A stretch of DNA of 64,000 bases from Nocardioides sp. (GCF_029937575.1 NZ_JAPYPS010000002.1:30054-94053), one strand, 5' to 3'; positions 16,025 to 25,243 are shown, numbered from the stretch's first letter. Program-made: numbers and translations. Notes: generated from the letters alone by a model not told the origin.

Positions 16025-17251
16025 TCATCCGGACAGGGTGTCCTTCGTCGCCGGCGGCAGTGTCGCGACTGCGATCAGCGTGGTCAGTGGTACGGCGAGC
16101 ACCAGGCCGATGCTGGTGGCCAACGTGCGCACGACCTCCTGTCCGATCTCCTCGGTGGCGAGCAGGTCGAGGAACGGGCGGTCGTAGAGGGAGAGCACGA
16201 GCAGGATCGTCAGTGCGGTGCCGGCGTAGGCGAAGACGATGGTGTAGATCGTCGAGGCGATGTGGTCGCGTCCGATCCGCATCCCACTGACGAAGACGCG
16301 TCGCCTCGAGACCGTCGGGGCGGCCCCGCGGATCTCCCACACCGCCGATGCCTGGGTGATGGTGACGTCGTTGAGGACCCCGAGTCCGGCGATGATGATG
16401 GCGCACGTCAGCAGTCCCTGGAACGACAGGTCCCCGGCCAGGGTGCTGAGGATCCGGTCGCCGTCGTCGACCACGCCCGTCAATCGGGACCCACCCACGG
16501 CGAGGACGCTGAGGCCTGCGGTGAGCACGATGCCGACGAGGGTCCCGCCGAGCGCCGCGCTGGTGCGTAGCGAGAAGCCATGGGTGGTGTAGAGGACGAC
16601 GAACATGATCGCCGAGGACCCGACCACACCGACGAGCGGCCCGTTCTCTCCGGCGAGCAGCGCCGGGAGCATGAACGTCAGGATCACCGCAGCGCTGAAC
16701 GCCAGCCCGACCAGCGCCAGGAGGCCCCGGAGTCGAGCGACCGCGAGGACCACGACCACGAACATCGCGAACAGCAGGGCGACGGGAGCGCTGCGCACGG
16801 TGCCGAAGTAGTTGTACGTCGGCTCCTCGCCGGCCTGGGCGGGTGTTCTGATCAGCTTGACGGTGTCGCCCTCGGCCAGCCCCGCATCGAGCACGTCGGG
16901 TGGGACGTTGACCTCGAGACGGCTCTCGATGCCCACGCCCTCGGTGACCTGCACGCTGACCCGGCCGCACGCGTCGTCGTCGGTCAGGTCCTCGCACGCG
17001 GCTTGTACGGCGAGCACGTCGGCGCGGGGGAACGTCACCCCCGGCGCGGCGAAGCTCACCTCCTCCGAGAGGGAGTCCACCTTCTCGCCGTCCGGCCACA
17101 GGGCGAGGACCCCGATGATCGTGAGGAGACCGGCCACGGCCAGGAGTGCGAGCAGGATGGTGCGGGGACCGCGCTCGACGGGAACCGATGCGCCCCCGTG
17201 TGCCCCGTGTGCCCCGTGCTGACCTGAGCGGTGCGCGTGCGAACCCGCCAC
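16025..17251 (-). CDS. YibE/F-family multispanning membrane protein
   Basis: A 408-residue protein. After a His-rich cytoplasmic N-terminus (HRSGQHGAHGAHGG) come a first membrane segment (TILLALLAVAGLLTIIGVLAL) and an extracellular stretch of about 110 residues (with EDLTDDDACGRVSVQVTEG). Then follow at least seven further hydrophobic helices containing LRGLLALVGLAFSAAVILTFMLPALLAG, GTLVGIVLTAGLSV and GVLNDVTITQASAVWEIRGAAP, the family's conserved loop. YibE/F proteins are proposed permeases or regulators of unknown substrate. The ATG at 17251 opens directly before a separate transcription unit (transglutaminase stop at 17262, same strand, 10 bases upstream), so it may be the last gene of that operon. 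Confidence 0.87.
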   Translation of the reverse strand: MAGSHAHRSGQHGAHGAHGGASVPVERGPRTILLALLAVAGLLTIIGVLALWPDGEKVDSLSEEVSFAAPGVTFPRADVLAVQAACEDLTDDDACGRVSVQVTEGVGIESRLEVNVPPDVLDAGLAEGDTVKLIRTPAQAGEEPTYNYFGTVRSAPVALLFAMFVVVVLAVARLRGLLALVGLAFSAAVILTFMLPALLAGENGPLVGVVGSSAIMFVVLYTTHGFSLRTSAALGGTLVGIVLTAGLSVLAVGGSRLTGVVDDGDRILSTLAGDLSFQGLLTCAIIIAGLGVLNDVTITQASAVWEIRGAAPTVSRRRVFVSGMRIGRDHIASTIYTIVFAYAGTALTILLVLSLYDRPFLDLLATEEIGQEVVRTLATSIGLVLAVPLTTLIAVATLPPATKDTLSG

Positions 17252-17261
17252 GCGGTGCTGC

Positions 17262-18107
17262 TCAGGCCAGTCGCACGATGGCGACGTCGGCGTCCAGGCG
17301 CGAGGTGCCGACGCCGGAGTAGATGCCGCTGATCGGCTTCACGTCGAGGTAGTCACGACCGAAGGCGACGCTGATGTAGCGGTCGTCGGGCTCGACGTTG
17401 TTGCAGGGGTCGAAGCCGTGCCAACCGTCGTCCCACCACTCCACCCACGCGTGGGAGTAGCCGTGCACGGTCTCCCCGATGACGGGCTCGGTGTCGGGGT
17501 GGAAGTAGCCGGAGACGTAGCGGGCCGGGATCCCGACCGAGCGCAGGCCCCCGACGACGAGGTGCACCATGTCCTGGCACACCCCGGCGCGCTGCTGCCA
17601 GGCGGTCGCGGCCAGGCCGCCGACCAGCGTGATGCCGGGCACGAACTCGACCTCGTCGTGCACGAGCGCACACAGGTCGCGGGCGGCGTCGCCGGGCAGC
17701 TCGTGATCGGCGGCGACTTGCTTGGCGCGCTGCTCGAAGTCGGCCGGGGCGGCCACCATGGGCGGCGTGCCGAGGAACTCGGTCCAGCGGTCCGCGACCT
17801 CGCGCTCGGCGAGGGCCTCCCACGTGAGCGACGCCGGGGGAGCGGGCGTGCGGTTGGTCTGCACCGTCGAGGTGGCGCTGACCGTCATCGCCTCGTGCGG
17901 GTCCACGACCTCGAAGGCGGTGACGTGGGTGCCGAAGTAGTCGCGGTACTCGAAGGTCCACGGCTTGGGACTGACCTCGACGCGGCTGTGCACCACGATC
18001 TGGTCGACCGTCGTGACGGGCGTGAGGCGGGCCTGGTTGTAGGAGGCCACGGCCTTGCCGTCGTAGTCGTAGGTCGTGGTGTGGTCGACGCGCAGCTGCA
18101 TGCTCAT
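17262..18107 (-). CDS. Transglutaminase-like cysteine protease-fold protein
   Basis: A 281-residue protein, start ATG at 18107 with AGGTGG nine bases upstream. The N-terminal 'bacterial transglutaminase-like' domain (RVDHTTTYDYDGKAVASYNQARLTP) precedes the catalytic core: Cys in QQRAGVCQDMVHLVVGGLRSVGIPARYVSGY (about 174), His in HGYSHAWVEWW (about 217) and Asp in HGFDPCN (about 232). It is the third gene of the conserved ATP-grasp / alpha-E / transglutaminase set, proposed in comparative studies to build and cut an unknown peptide or amide-linked modification. It follows the alpha-E gene by 25 bases. Confidence 0.92.
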   Translation of the reverse strand: MSMQLRVDHTTTYDYDGKAVASYNQARLTPVTTVDQIVVHSRVEVSPKPWTFEYRDYFGTHVTAFEVVDPHEAMTVSATSTVQTNRTPAPPASLTWEALAEREVADRWTEFLGTPPMVAAPADFEQRAKQVAADHELPGDAARDLCALVHDEVEFVPGITLVGGLAATAWQQRAGVCQDMVHLVVGGLRSVGIPARYVSGYFHPDTEPVIGETVHGYSHAWVEWWDDGWHGFDPCNNVEPDDRYISVAFGRDYLDVKPISGIYSGVGTSRLDADVAIVRLA

Positions 18108-18132
18108 CGGTGTGCCACCTTTCGGGTGCTCA

Positions 18133-19065
18133 TCAGTTGCTTCCCATGCCGAGCCAGGACTGCGCCTCGGAGCCGGCGAAGAAGCGCCGGGTGACGGCCT
18201 CGGTCGCCAGCGCGCAGGTGCGCTGCAGGCGCTCCATCTCGCTGGGGAGGTCGGCCACGACGTCGGACAGCGATCGGTACTCCAGCTCGGCACGCGTGCG
18301 GCCGAGCAGCCGCTGGGCGTCGTTCTGGAAGCCGGCTCGCTGGCCCGAGGACTCGAGGTTGTCGAGGCAGACCTCGGCGCGGTTGAGAGAGAAGACGACC
18401 GAGCGCGGGAAGAGCCGGTCGAGGAGGAGGAACTCCGCGGCAGCGCGCTCGGTCTCCTGTCCGCGGTAGGTGCGCAGGAAGGCCTCGTAGGCGCCGCAGG
18501 CTCGCAGGGTGTTGGTCCACTGAGCCGTGGTGCTGGAGGTGATCGAGGCGGTCGCGACGAGCCGCGAGGTCATGTCGGCCCGCTCGACGCAGCGGCCGAG
18601 CATCAGGAACTGCCAGCCCTCGTCGCGCGTCATCGTCGCATCGGCGGTGCCGTTGATCAGCGCGGCGCGCTCGCGCACCCACTGGAAGACGCCCGGAGCG
18701 CGCCGGGCACCGAACTGACCGGAGACGATGTCGCGGTTGGCGGTGTTGATGACCTCCCACAGGGGCACCGAGAGCGTCTCGCGGGCGCGTCGAGCACTCT
18801 CGCGGGCGGCACCGATCGCGGCCGCGACCGAGACCGGCGAGGTGGGGTCGTAGGCCAGCGTGTTGAGGACGTAGGACAGGTCGACGTGCTCGGGAGTGTC
18901 CTCGACGCCCATGATCGACAGCAGGCCGTGGCAGATCTCGTCCTGGTCGAGCGTGGCGTCCTCGAGGATCATCTGGGTCTGGACGTCGAGGATCCGCGCG
19001 GTGTCCTCGGCGCGCTCGACGTACCGGCCGATCCAGAACATCGACTCGGCGATGCGGCTCAGCAT
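18133..19065 (-). CDS. Alpha-E domain protein (DUF403)
   Basis: A 310-residue helical protein with the family opening MLSRIAESMFWIGRYVERAEDTARILDVQ, the Glu-rich helices that give it its name, and EFLLLDRLFPRSVVFSLNRAE in the C-terminal half. The start overlaps the end of the upstream ATP-grasp gene by 7 bases. Alpha-E proteins nearly always accompany circularly permuted ATP-grasp ligases and transglutaminases; they are thought to act with the ligase, though no biochemical role is established to my knowledge. Confidence 0.93.
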   Translation of the reverse strand: MLSRIAESMFWIGRYVERAEDTARILDVQTQMILEDATLDQDEICHGLLSIMGVEDTPEHVDLSYVLNTLAYDPTSPVSVAAAIGAARESARRARETLSVPLWEVINTANRDIVSGQFGARRAPGVFQWVRERAALINGTADATMTRDEGWQFLMLGRCVERADMTSRLVATASITSSTTAQWTNTLRACGAYEAFLRTYRGQETERAAAEFLLLDRLFPRSVVFSLNRAEVCLDNLESSGQRAGFQNDAQRLLGRTRAELEYRSLSDVVADLPSEMERLQRTCALATEAVTRRFFAGSEAQSWLGMGSN

Positions 19066-20729
19066 GGGGTGCCTCCCGTGACGTCCTCACGGCCCGTACG
19101 TCGGGCCCGGGCCTGCTGCTGCTGCTCGGCCTGCTCGTGCATCGAGGTGATCGCGGGGCCTGCCGGCGCTGCGGGAGCAGGTGTGCTCGGTGGTGCGGGC
19201 TCGACGGGGTCGGGCTCGACGGGTTCGGGCTCGACCAGGTCCTCGAGGACCTCCGGCTCGGGCTCGCGCGCGGCGGCCTCGATCGGCTCCGGCGGCGTGA
19301 CGGGGCCGGCCAGCACCCAGGTGTCCTTCGACCCGCCCCCGCGGGAGGAGTTCACGATGAGCTCGCCCTTGGCGAGCGCGACCCGGGTCAGACCACCGGG
19401 CAGCACCCACACCCGGTTGCCGTCGTTGACGGCGAAGGGGCGCAGGTCCACGTGACGCGGGCCGAGCTCACCGTCGACGAACGTCGGCACGGTGGAGAGC
19501 TGGACCACCGGCTGCGCGATCCACGACCGCGGATCCTCGAGCACCTTGACCCGCAGCTCGTCGAGCTCGGCCTTGCTGGCGCGAGGCCCGATCACGATGC
19601 CCTTGCCGCCCGAGCCGTCGACGGGCTTGAGGACCAGCTCGTCGAGGCGGTCGAGGACCTCCTCGCGCGCTTCGGCGTCGCCCACGCGCCACGTGTCGAC
19701 GTTCTTGAGGATCGGCTCCTCGTTGAGGTAGTAGCGGATGATGTCGGGCATGTAGGTGTAGACGAGCTTGTCGTCGGCCACCCCGTTGCCGACCGCGTTG
19801 GCGAGCGTGACGTTGCCGGCCCGGGCCGCGTCGATCATCCCCGGGCACCCGAGGATGGAGTCGGCGCGGAAGTGCACCGGGTCGAGGAACTCGTCGTCGA
19901 TGCGTCGGTAGATCACGTGCACCGGCGCGAGGCCCTGCGTCGTACGCATCATCACGCGTCCGCGGCGACACTCGAGGTCACGACCCTCGACGAGCTCCAC
20001 GCCCATCGTCCGCGCCAGCAGGGCGTGCTCGAAGTAGGCGCCGTTGTAGACACCCGGTGTGAGGACGACGATGTTCGGGTCGGTGACACCGGCCGGAGCC
20101 GCGGCACGCAGCGCGGCCAGGAGGCGCTGTGGGTAGCCCGCGACCGGCCGGATGCGGTGCTCGGCGATCGTCTCGGGCAGTGCCGCGCTGATCGCACGTC
20201 GGTTGGTCATCACGTAGGAGACCCCGGACGGCACGCGGACGTTGTCCTCGAGCACCCGGAACTCCCCGGCGTTGTCGCGGATCAGGTCGATGCCCGAGAC
20301 GTGGACGCGTACGCCGTTGGGCGGGCGCACGTTGGCCGAGGCGCGGTGGTAGTGCGAGGACGTGGTGATGACCCGCCGCGGGATCACCCCGTCGTCGAAG
20401 ACGCGCCCGGCGTCGTACACGTCGGCCAGGAACAGCTCCAGCGTCTTGACCCGCTGCTGGACCCCGGCCTCCATCGTCGACCAGGTGTCCTGCTCGATGA
20501 CGCGCGGCAGGATGTCGAGCGGGAACGCCCGCTCCTCGCCGCCGATGTCGAAGGTGACGCCCTGGTCGAGGTAGCTGGCCTGCAGTGCCTCGACGCGACT
20601 CACCAGCTCGGGCGTGGTCATCTGCTCCAGAGAGTCACGCAGACGCAGGTAGGGCGGCCTCAGGGTGTCGCCGTCGAACATCTCGTCGTATGCAGGTCCT
20701 GTGCCGCCGTAGCCTTGGAACATCGCCAT
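19059..20729 (-). CDS. Circularly permuted ATP-grasp ligase (DUF404/DUF407)
   Basis: A 556-residue protein starting MAMFQGYGGTGPAYDEMFDG, the family's hallmark opening. Further blocks: SGIDLIRDNAGEFRVLEDNVRVPSG with metal/ATP residues, NAVGNGVADDKLVYTYMP, and LVLKPVDGSGGKGIVIGP, the ATP-grasp lysine and glycine loop placed late because of the permutation. The C-terminal 75 residues are a Pro/Glu/Ala-rich tail beyond the usual domain end. It heads the ATP-grasp, alpha-E, transglutaminase operon and probably ligates amino acids or peptides to an unknown acceptor. Two in-frame ATGs two codons apart exist; I use the first, six bases after a TAGGGT box. Confidence 0.93.
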   Translation of the reverse strand: MAMFQGYGGTGPAYDEMFDGDTLRPPYLRLRDSLEQMTTPELVSRVEALQASYLDQGVTFDIGGEERAFPLDILPRVIEQDTWSTMEAGVQQRVKTLELFLADVYDAGRVFDDGVIPRRVITTSSHYHRASANVRPPNGVRVHVSGIDLIRDNAGEFRVLEDNVRVPSGVSYVMTNRRAISAALPETIAEHRIRPVAGYPQRLLAALRAAAPAGVTDPNIVVLTPGVYNGAYFEHALLARTMGVELVEGRDLECRRGRVMMRTTQGLAPVHVIYRRIDDEFLDPVHFRADSILGCPGMIDAARAGNVTLANAVGNGVADDKLVYTYMPDIIRYYLNEEPILKNVDTWRVGDAEAREEVLDRLDELVLKPVDGSGGKGIVIGPRASKAELDELRVKVLEDPRSWIAQPVVQLSTVPTFVDGELGPRHVDLRPFAVNDGNRVWVLPGGLTRVALAKGELIVNSSRGGGSKDTWVLAGPVTPPEPIEAAAREPEPEVLEDLVEPEPVEPDPVEPAPPSTPAPAAPAGPAITSMHEQAEQQQQARARRTGREDVTGGTPC

Positions 20730-20735
20730 GACCAG

Positions 20736-20741
20736 ACCCTA
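20736..20741 (-). promoter_or_regulatory. -10 box of the ATP-grasp operon (leaderless)
   Basis: Minus-strand TAGGGT, six bases (CTGGTC), then the ATG at 20729. This predicts a leaderless operon mRNA. Confidence 0.5.
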
Positions 20742-20782
20742 GTGGTCCGGCCCGAGCCCGGCAGGGGTGGTGGGGTATCTCA

Positions 20783-21655
20783 TCAGGGGTTGGTGAGGAT
20801 CTCCGCGCCGTCGCGGGTGACCAGGAGTGTGTGCTCGAACTGCGCCGAGCGCCGTCCGTCGGCGGTCACGACGGTCCAGTCGTCGTCCCACATCTCCCAC
20901 TCCCGGGTGCCGAGGTTGAGCATCGGCTCGATGGTGAACGTCATCCCGACCTCGATCAGGTCGTCGTGGTAGGGGTCGTCGTAGTGGGGCACGATGAGAC
21001 CGGAGTGGAACGACGTCCCGATGCCGTGGCCGGTGAACTCCTGGACCACGCCGTAGCCGTGCCGCTTGGCGTAGGCCTCGATCACGCGCCCGATGATGTT
21101 GATGCGACGACCCGGCTTGACGGCGTTGATGCCGCGCTGGAGGGCCTCGCGGGTGCGCTCGACCAGGAGGCGCGACTCCTCGTCGACGTCGCCGGCGAGG
21201 AAGGTCGCGTTCGTGTCGCCGTGGACGCCGTCGAGGTAGGCGGTGATGTCGATGTTGACGATGTCGCCGTCCTCGACGACCCGGCTGTCCGGGATTCCGT
21301 GACAGATGACCTCGTTGACGCTCGAGCACAGCGCCTTCGGGAAGGCCCGGTAGCCGAGCGTGGACGGGTAGGCGCCGTGGTCGCAGAGGAACTCGTGGCC
21401 GATCCGGTCGAGCTCGTCGGTCGTGATCCCCGGCGCGACGTGCGAGCCGACCAGCTCGCGGGCCTGCGCGGCCAGTCGCCCGGCGACCCGCATCTTCTCG
21501 ATCGTCCCGGCGTCCTTGACCTCCGGGAGGCCGTCCGGCGTCGGGGAAGGTCGGTCGACGTACTCCGGGCGCGGGATCGAGGCGGGCACCGGACGTCGCG
21601 GTGAGACGGTGCCGGCAACGATCCGGCTCGACGTGGAAGGTGCGGGGGAGGTCAC
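20783..21655 (-). CDS. map: Type I methionine aminopeptidase
   Basis: A 290-residue enzyme that removes the initiator methionine from nascent proteins. All five dimetal ligands are present: Asp in [11 protein letters not shown] and Asp in HGDTNATF, His in [12 protein letters not shown], Glu in FTIEPML and Glu in [10 protein letters not shown]. There is an N-terminal extension with the [13 protein letters not shown] motif of actinobacterial MAPs. I chose the GTG at 21655 because a TACACT -10 box stands six bases upstream; a longer reading to 21700 would run through the promoter of the divergent small gene. Confidence 0.93.
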   Translation of the reverse strand: MTSPAPSTSSRIVAGTVSPRRPVPASIPRPEYVDRPSPTPDGLPEVKDAGTIEKMRVAGRLAAQARELVGSHVAPGITTDELDRIGHEFLCDHGAYPSTLGYRAFPKALCSSVNEVICHGIPDSRVVEDGDIVNIDITAYLDGVHGDTNATFLAGDVDEESRLLVERTREALQRGINAVKPGRRINIIGRVIEAYAKRHGYGVVQEFTGHGIGTSFHSGLIVPHYDDPYHDDLIEVGMTFTIEPMLNLGTREWEMWDDDWTVVTADGRRSAQFEHTLLVTRDGAEILTNP

Positions 21656-21661
21656 GCCCAG

Positions 21662-21671
21662 AGTGTAGTTT
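21662..21671. promoter_or_regulatory. Overlapping back-to-back -10 boxes of map and the 67-residue gene
   Basis: On the minus strand TACACT (21667-21662) lies six bases before the map GTG at 21655. On the plus strand TAGTTT (21666-21671) lies seven bases before the ATG at 21679. The two boxes share two base pairs, so the promoters should exclude each other. Confidence 0.5.
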
Positions 21672-21678
21672 CGGCCCC

Positions 21679-21882
21679 ATGCCCACTGATCCCGAGGCAC
21701 CCGAGTACTGGTACTGCATCAAGCACTCCCGTGTGGAGGGCCACGACGGTTGCCCCAACAAGGACCGGCTCGGCCCCTACGACACCGAGGCCGAGGCGTC
21801 GCGGGCCCTCGAGACCGCCGCGGAGCGCACCGAGGCCTGGGACCACGACCCGCGGTGGAACGACGACGAGCTCGAGGACTGA
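21679..21882 (+). CDS. Small conserved actinobacterial protein, function unknown
   Basis: A protein of 67 residues with a central motif [45 protein letters not shown], followed by an acidic C-terminus. I recognise it as a short protein conserved beside map in actinobacteria. The Cys/His arrangement (C-x2-H ... H-x2-C) could bind a metal, which is speculation. The ATG follows a TAGTTT box by seven bases, and the GTG of the next gene comes two bases after its stop. Confidence 0.7.
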   Translation: MPTDPEAPEYWYCIKHSRVEGHDGCPNKDRLGPYDTEAEASRALETAAERTEAWDHDPRWNDDELED

Positions 21883-21884
21883 GC

Positions 21885-22172
21885 GTGCTCGAGCGCCGGC
21901 GCGTCGCCCGGCCGCCGAAGGCGGTCTCGTTCTGGCCGTACGGCGGCATGTGCCTGATGGCGGCCGCCTTCTTCCTGTACGGCGCCAGCGCGCTCGTGGC
22001 TCCGTGGTGGGCTGTGGCGCTCCTGCTGTTCGTGTGGCTGCTGATGTTCGTCAAGGCGTGCTCGTGGTGGACGCCTCATCCTCAGCGGATCACGGTGCTG
22101 GCCATCGCGGCGATGGTGCTGTGGTTCGTGACGTTGTTCGCCGGGGCGGCCTTCCTCGGCTGGAGCGCCTGA
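21885..22172 (+). CDS. Small three-helix membrane protein, function unknown
   Basis: A protein of 95 residues from the GTG at 21885, two bases after the preceding stop. A basic N-terminus (VLERRRVARPPKAV) precedes three hydrophobic segments: GGMCLMAAAFFLYGASALV, WWAVALLLFVWLLMFVKACSWW and ITVLAIAAMVLWFVTLFAGAAFLG. No family recognised. It is cotranscribed with the 67-residue gene and ends at a strong bidirectional hairpin. Confidence 0.65.
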   Translation: MLERRRVARPPKAVSFWPYGGMCLMAAAFFLYGASALVAPWWAVALLLFVWLLMFVKACSWWTPHPQRITVLAIAAMVLWFVTLFAGAAFLGWSA

Positions 22173-22213
22173 GCCACGGCGTCGCAGGTCCGAGGACCGG
22201 CGACGCCGTGGCT
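22172..22213. terminator. Bidirectional intrinsic terminator hairpin
   Basis: AGCCACGGCGTCGC (22172-22185) pairs with GCGACGCCGTGGCT (22200-22213), and the inner GGTCC/GGACC extends the stem to about 19 pairs with one A-G mismatch. It sits between convergent genes ending at 22172 and 22229. No long T-run, as usual in high-GC actinobacteria. Confidence 0.85.
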
Positions 22214-22228
22214 ACCTGCGGTGGGTGA

Positions 22229-25200
22229 CTAGCGGCGGACCCGCAGCACGAGCTTGTCGCTGGTGGCCGCCTCGTTCTCCGCCGAGGGCACCACGTACAG
22301 GGTGAGGACGTGGCGGCCCTTGGCGAGCTTGGGCACGGTGACGCGCTTGCCGGCCCGGTGCCCGATCTTCAGGGTCTTCACGACAGAGGACCCGTCGTAG
22401 AGGAGGACGGGAACCCGCCCCTTGACCCCGCTGTCCAGGGTGACGCGCAGCTTCGCCTTCGTGCCGACCTTGACCTTGGACGAGGCGAGGCGGGCGTCGA
22501 TCGTCGGAGCAGCGGGCGAGACGCGCAGCGACGCGGTGGCCGCACTGCCGGCGACCGTGTCGGACCCGCCGTACGACGCCGTCACGAGGTGGGTGCCCAC
22601 AGGCGTGCGTCTGGGCAGCGTCACCGTGACGCTGCCGTTGCTCAGCGTGCCCAGCACCGTGGTGCCCGCGACCTCGACCTCGACCTGACCGGTGGCCGTC
22701 GGGTCGGCGGCAACCGTCACGGTGGCCGTCACCTGGTCGCGATACCCCGTGGTGGACTGGTCGAGCTCGAGCGAGGTCATCGACTCGGCCGGGCCGGTCC
22801 AGTCGAGGGCCGGGGCGTACTCGGTGCGGACGTGGGCGTCGACGAGCTGCTCGAGCGCGTAGCCCATCCCGAGGACCTCGGTGTCGGCCCAGGCGCGACC
22901 GACGATCTGGATGTTGTTGGTCTGCCCCTCGGTGTTCAGCCCCACGGGGAGGATGACCGTCGGCAGACCGACGCTCTGGGTGATGACCCCCGAGCTGCGG
23001 TCGGCGCTGAAGATCGCCGAGGAAGCGTCGTTGTTGCCCATCGAGGACAAGAACCCGGGGTAGATCACGGCGTCGACGGGCGACTCCGCTGCGGTATCCA
23101 TCCACTCCGCAGCGTTCACCTTGTACTGGTCGCGACGGGCCAGCAGGTTCTCGACACTGGCGTCGTCCATCGGCTGGGCGGTGTAATTGCCCGACACGTT
23201 GTAGGGCAGGTTGAGGGGGTTCTCGAAGAGCTCCTCGGTCGTGTAGGGGAAGGTGCCGGGTCGCTCGACGGCCTGGTACAGCTCCCAGCCTTCGGCGCCG
23301 GCGGAGCCGCTGGTCGGGAAGTCGCTGGAGGGCGGGTTCGTCGGTGCGCCCGTGATCGGCACCAGCGTCGCGCCCGCAGCCTCGAAGGCGGCGGTCACCT
23401 GGGCGAGCACCGTCGGGCCGGCATCGTCGTCGGCGACCTGGCTCGACTGGAAGGATTCCGGCCGGTAGCCGATGACCTTGCCGCTCAAGGCGCCCGCGTC
23501 CAGGGCGCTGTGCCACTCGGCGGGGCGCAGGTCGTTGTCGACCCGGCTGGTCAGGAGGTCGGCGGGGTTGTTGCCGGTGGACCGCGTGGCGGTCGCGTCC
23601 AGGATCGAGGCGACGTCGGTCACGCTCTTGGCCATCGGACCCGCGTAGTCGGTGGCCCAGGTGAGCGGCATGACCCCGTCAGTGCTGGTCAGCCCGTCGG
23701 TGCCGCGGAAGGTGGTCAGGCCCGCCCCCGTCGAGGGCGCGTAGAGGGAGACGCCGGTCTGGGTGCCCATGGCAGCCGCAGCGAGGTCGGTCGCCACTGC
23801 CGTCGCCGACCCGCCGCTGGATCCGAAGGATGTCTTGGACGGGTAGAGGCCGTTCCACGTCTGCATGTAGCCGCTCTCGCTGAACGACCCGGAGTTCGCG
23901 AACTCCGACAGGTTGGTCTTGCCGATGATGACGGCGCCGGCCTCGCGGAGCTTGGCGACCTGCCAGGCGTCCGCACCGGGCTCCCACGTCTCGAGGGCGC
24001 GCGTGCCGCCGGTGGTGGGCATGTCTGCGGTGTCGTAGATGTCCTTAACGCCCATCGGGATGCCCAGGAGGTCTCCGGTAGCGCCGGCCGCACGCGCGTC
24101 ATCTGCGGCGCGGGCCTGAGCCAGCGCGGTGTCGGCCACCGTGATGAACGAGTGGAAGCCGTACGAGCCACCGTCGTAGGCGGCGATCCTGTCGAGGTAG
24201 GCCCGGGTGACCTGCACCGAGGTCACGGTGCCGGCGCTCAGGTCTGCCTGCAGCTCCGCGATCGTCTTGCCCGTGACGTCGTAGGCGACGTCGGTCGAAC
24301 CGGGTGTCTCCAGGGCCGCTGCCGGCAGGTCGAGGGGGTCGGTCCCGGCACACGTGGCGGCGTAGTCGGTCAGGTCCCAGTTCTGCAGGGTGCAGATCTC
24401 GTCGGGGGTCAGGGTGGAGAAGTCGGGTGCGGCGGCTAGCGCCGACGTGGTGGCGACGATCTGTGACGAGTCTCCTCGTTCGCCCGTCAGCACGAAGTGC
24501 ATCAGCGAGACCGTTGCGCCGGGCTCGACCGCAAGGTCGTGGATGAAGCCGATGTCGTTGGCCTGGCTACCTGAGGTCGAGTAGTCGACCTCGAAAGGGT
24601 TGGCCTGCTGGTTGCCGAGGGCCTGGACGCCGTCGCCGACCACGACGCCGGAGGGACGGTAGTTGCCACCGGTGGCCGTGGCGACCCAGCTGTCCGTCAC
24701 GTCGATCGTGGCGTCACCGCTGGAGGAGTCGATGACCGCACCTGCCGTGTTCTCGGCCAGTCCGTAGCCGAGCGAGCCTCCGAAGGAGACGTCCAAGGTG
24801 GCCGACGTCGTCCCGGTGTTGGTGAAGGTGTCGAAGAAGCTCGTGGTGCCCGACGCGGTGTCGACGTCGACCTTGCGTGACATCAGCACGTCACCGAGCC
24901 GCACGGACCGCGTGGAGCGGAAGCTGCCCTCGCTTCCGGCGGTGAGACCGTAGCCGCGCACCATCTGGTCGTTCATGCGTGGGTCGTCGACACCCTCGGA
25001 CCCGTCGAGATGGACGAAGACGTTGCCGAACCCCTCCATCCGCGAGTTGCTGATGTTGCGGATCGAGCCGGTGTCGAGACCGGGTCGACGGGCGTCATTG
25101 ATGTTGATCGATGCGCCGAGATCGGTAGAGACGGTGGTGATGGCCCGGGCGGGGGCCATCGCGACCGTGCTCAGGCAGGCGGCCGCGCTCAGGGAGGCGA

Positions 25201-25243
25201 CGATGGACCCGGCGATCAGGCGCCGGGGAGGAACGAGTGGCAT
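22229..25243 (-). CDS. Large secreted amidase-signature protein with C-terminal Ig-like domains
   Basis: A 1004-residue protein with a Sec-type signal (IVASLSAAACLSTVAMAPARA). Residues about 35-270 form a beta-rich N-terminal region. The amidase-signature domain (about 300-770) shows the catalytic Lys in GIPMGVKDIYDTAD, the GSSGGS cis-Ser loop, and the nucleophile region GTQTGVSLYAPS, where most family members have GTDTGGS. The C-terminal ~190 residues form two Ig-like modules (QVTATVTVAADPTATGQVEVEVAGT; APTIDARLASSKVKVGTKAKLRVTL). It should hydrolyse amide bonds outside the cell; the substrate is unknown. It ends at the shared terminator with the preceding convergent gene. Confidence 0.87.
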   Translation of the reverse strand: MPLVPPRRLIAGSIVASLSAAACLSTVAMAPARAITTVSTDLGASININDARRPGLDTGSIRNISNSRMEGFGNVFVHLDGSEGVDDPRMNDQMVRGYGLTAGSEGSFRSTRSVRLGDVLMSRKVDVDTASGTTSFFDTFTNTGTTSATLDVSFGGSLGYGLAENTAGAVIDSSSGDATIDVTDSWVATATGGNYRPSGVVVGDGVQALGNQQANPFEVDYSTSGSQANDIGFIHDLAVEPGATVSLMHFVLTGERGDSSQIVATTSALAAAPDFSTLTPDEICTLQNWDLTDYAATCAGTDPLDLPAAALETPGSTDVAYDVTGKTIAELQADLSAGTVTSVQVTRAYLDRIAAYDGGSYGFHSFITVADTALAQARAADDARAAGATGDLLGIPMGVKDIYDTADMPTTGGTRALETWEPGADAWQVAKLREAGAVIIGKTNLSEFANSGSFSESGYMQTWNGLYPSKTSFGSSGGSATAVATDLAAAAMGTQTGVSLYAPSTGAGLTTFRGTDGLTSTDGVMPLTWATDYAGPMAKSVTDVASILDATATRSTGNNPADLLTSRVDNDLRPAEWHSALDAGALSGKVIGYRPESFQSSQVADDDAGPTVLAQVTAAFEAAGATLVPITGAPTNPPSSDFPTSGSAGAEGWELYQAVERPGTFPYTTEELFENPLNLPYNVSGNYTAQPMDDASVENLLARRDQYKVNAAEWMDTAAESPVDAVIYPGFLSSMGNNDASSAIFSADRSSGVITQSVGLPTVILPVGLNTEGQTNNIQIVGRAWADTEVLGMGYALEQLVDAHVRTEYAPALDWTGPAESMTSLELDQSTTGYRDQVTATVTVAADPTATGQVEVEVAGTTVLGTLSNGSVTVTLPRRTPVGTHLVTASYGGSDTVAGSAATASLRVSPAAPTIDARLASSKVKVGTKAKLRVTLDSGVKGRVPVLLYDGSSVVKTLKIGHRAGKRVTVPKLAKGRHVLTLYVVPSAENEAATSDKLVLRVRR

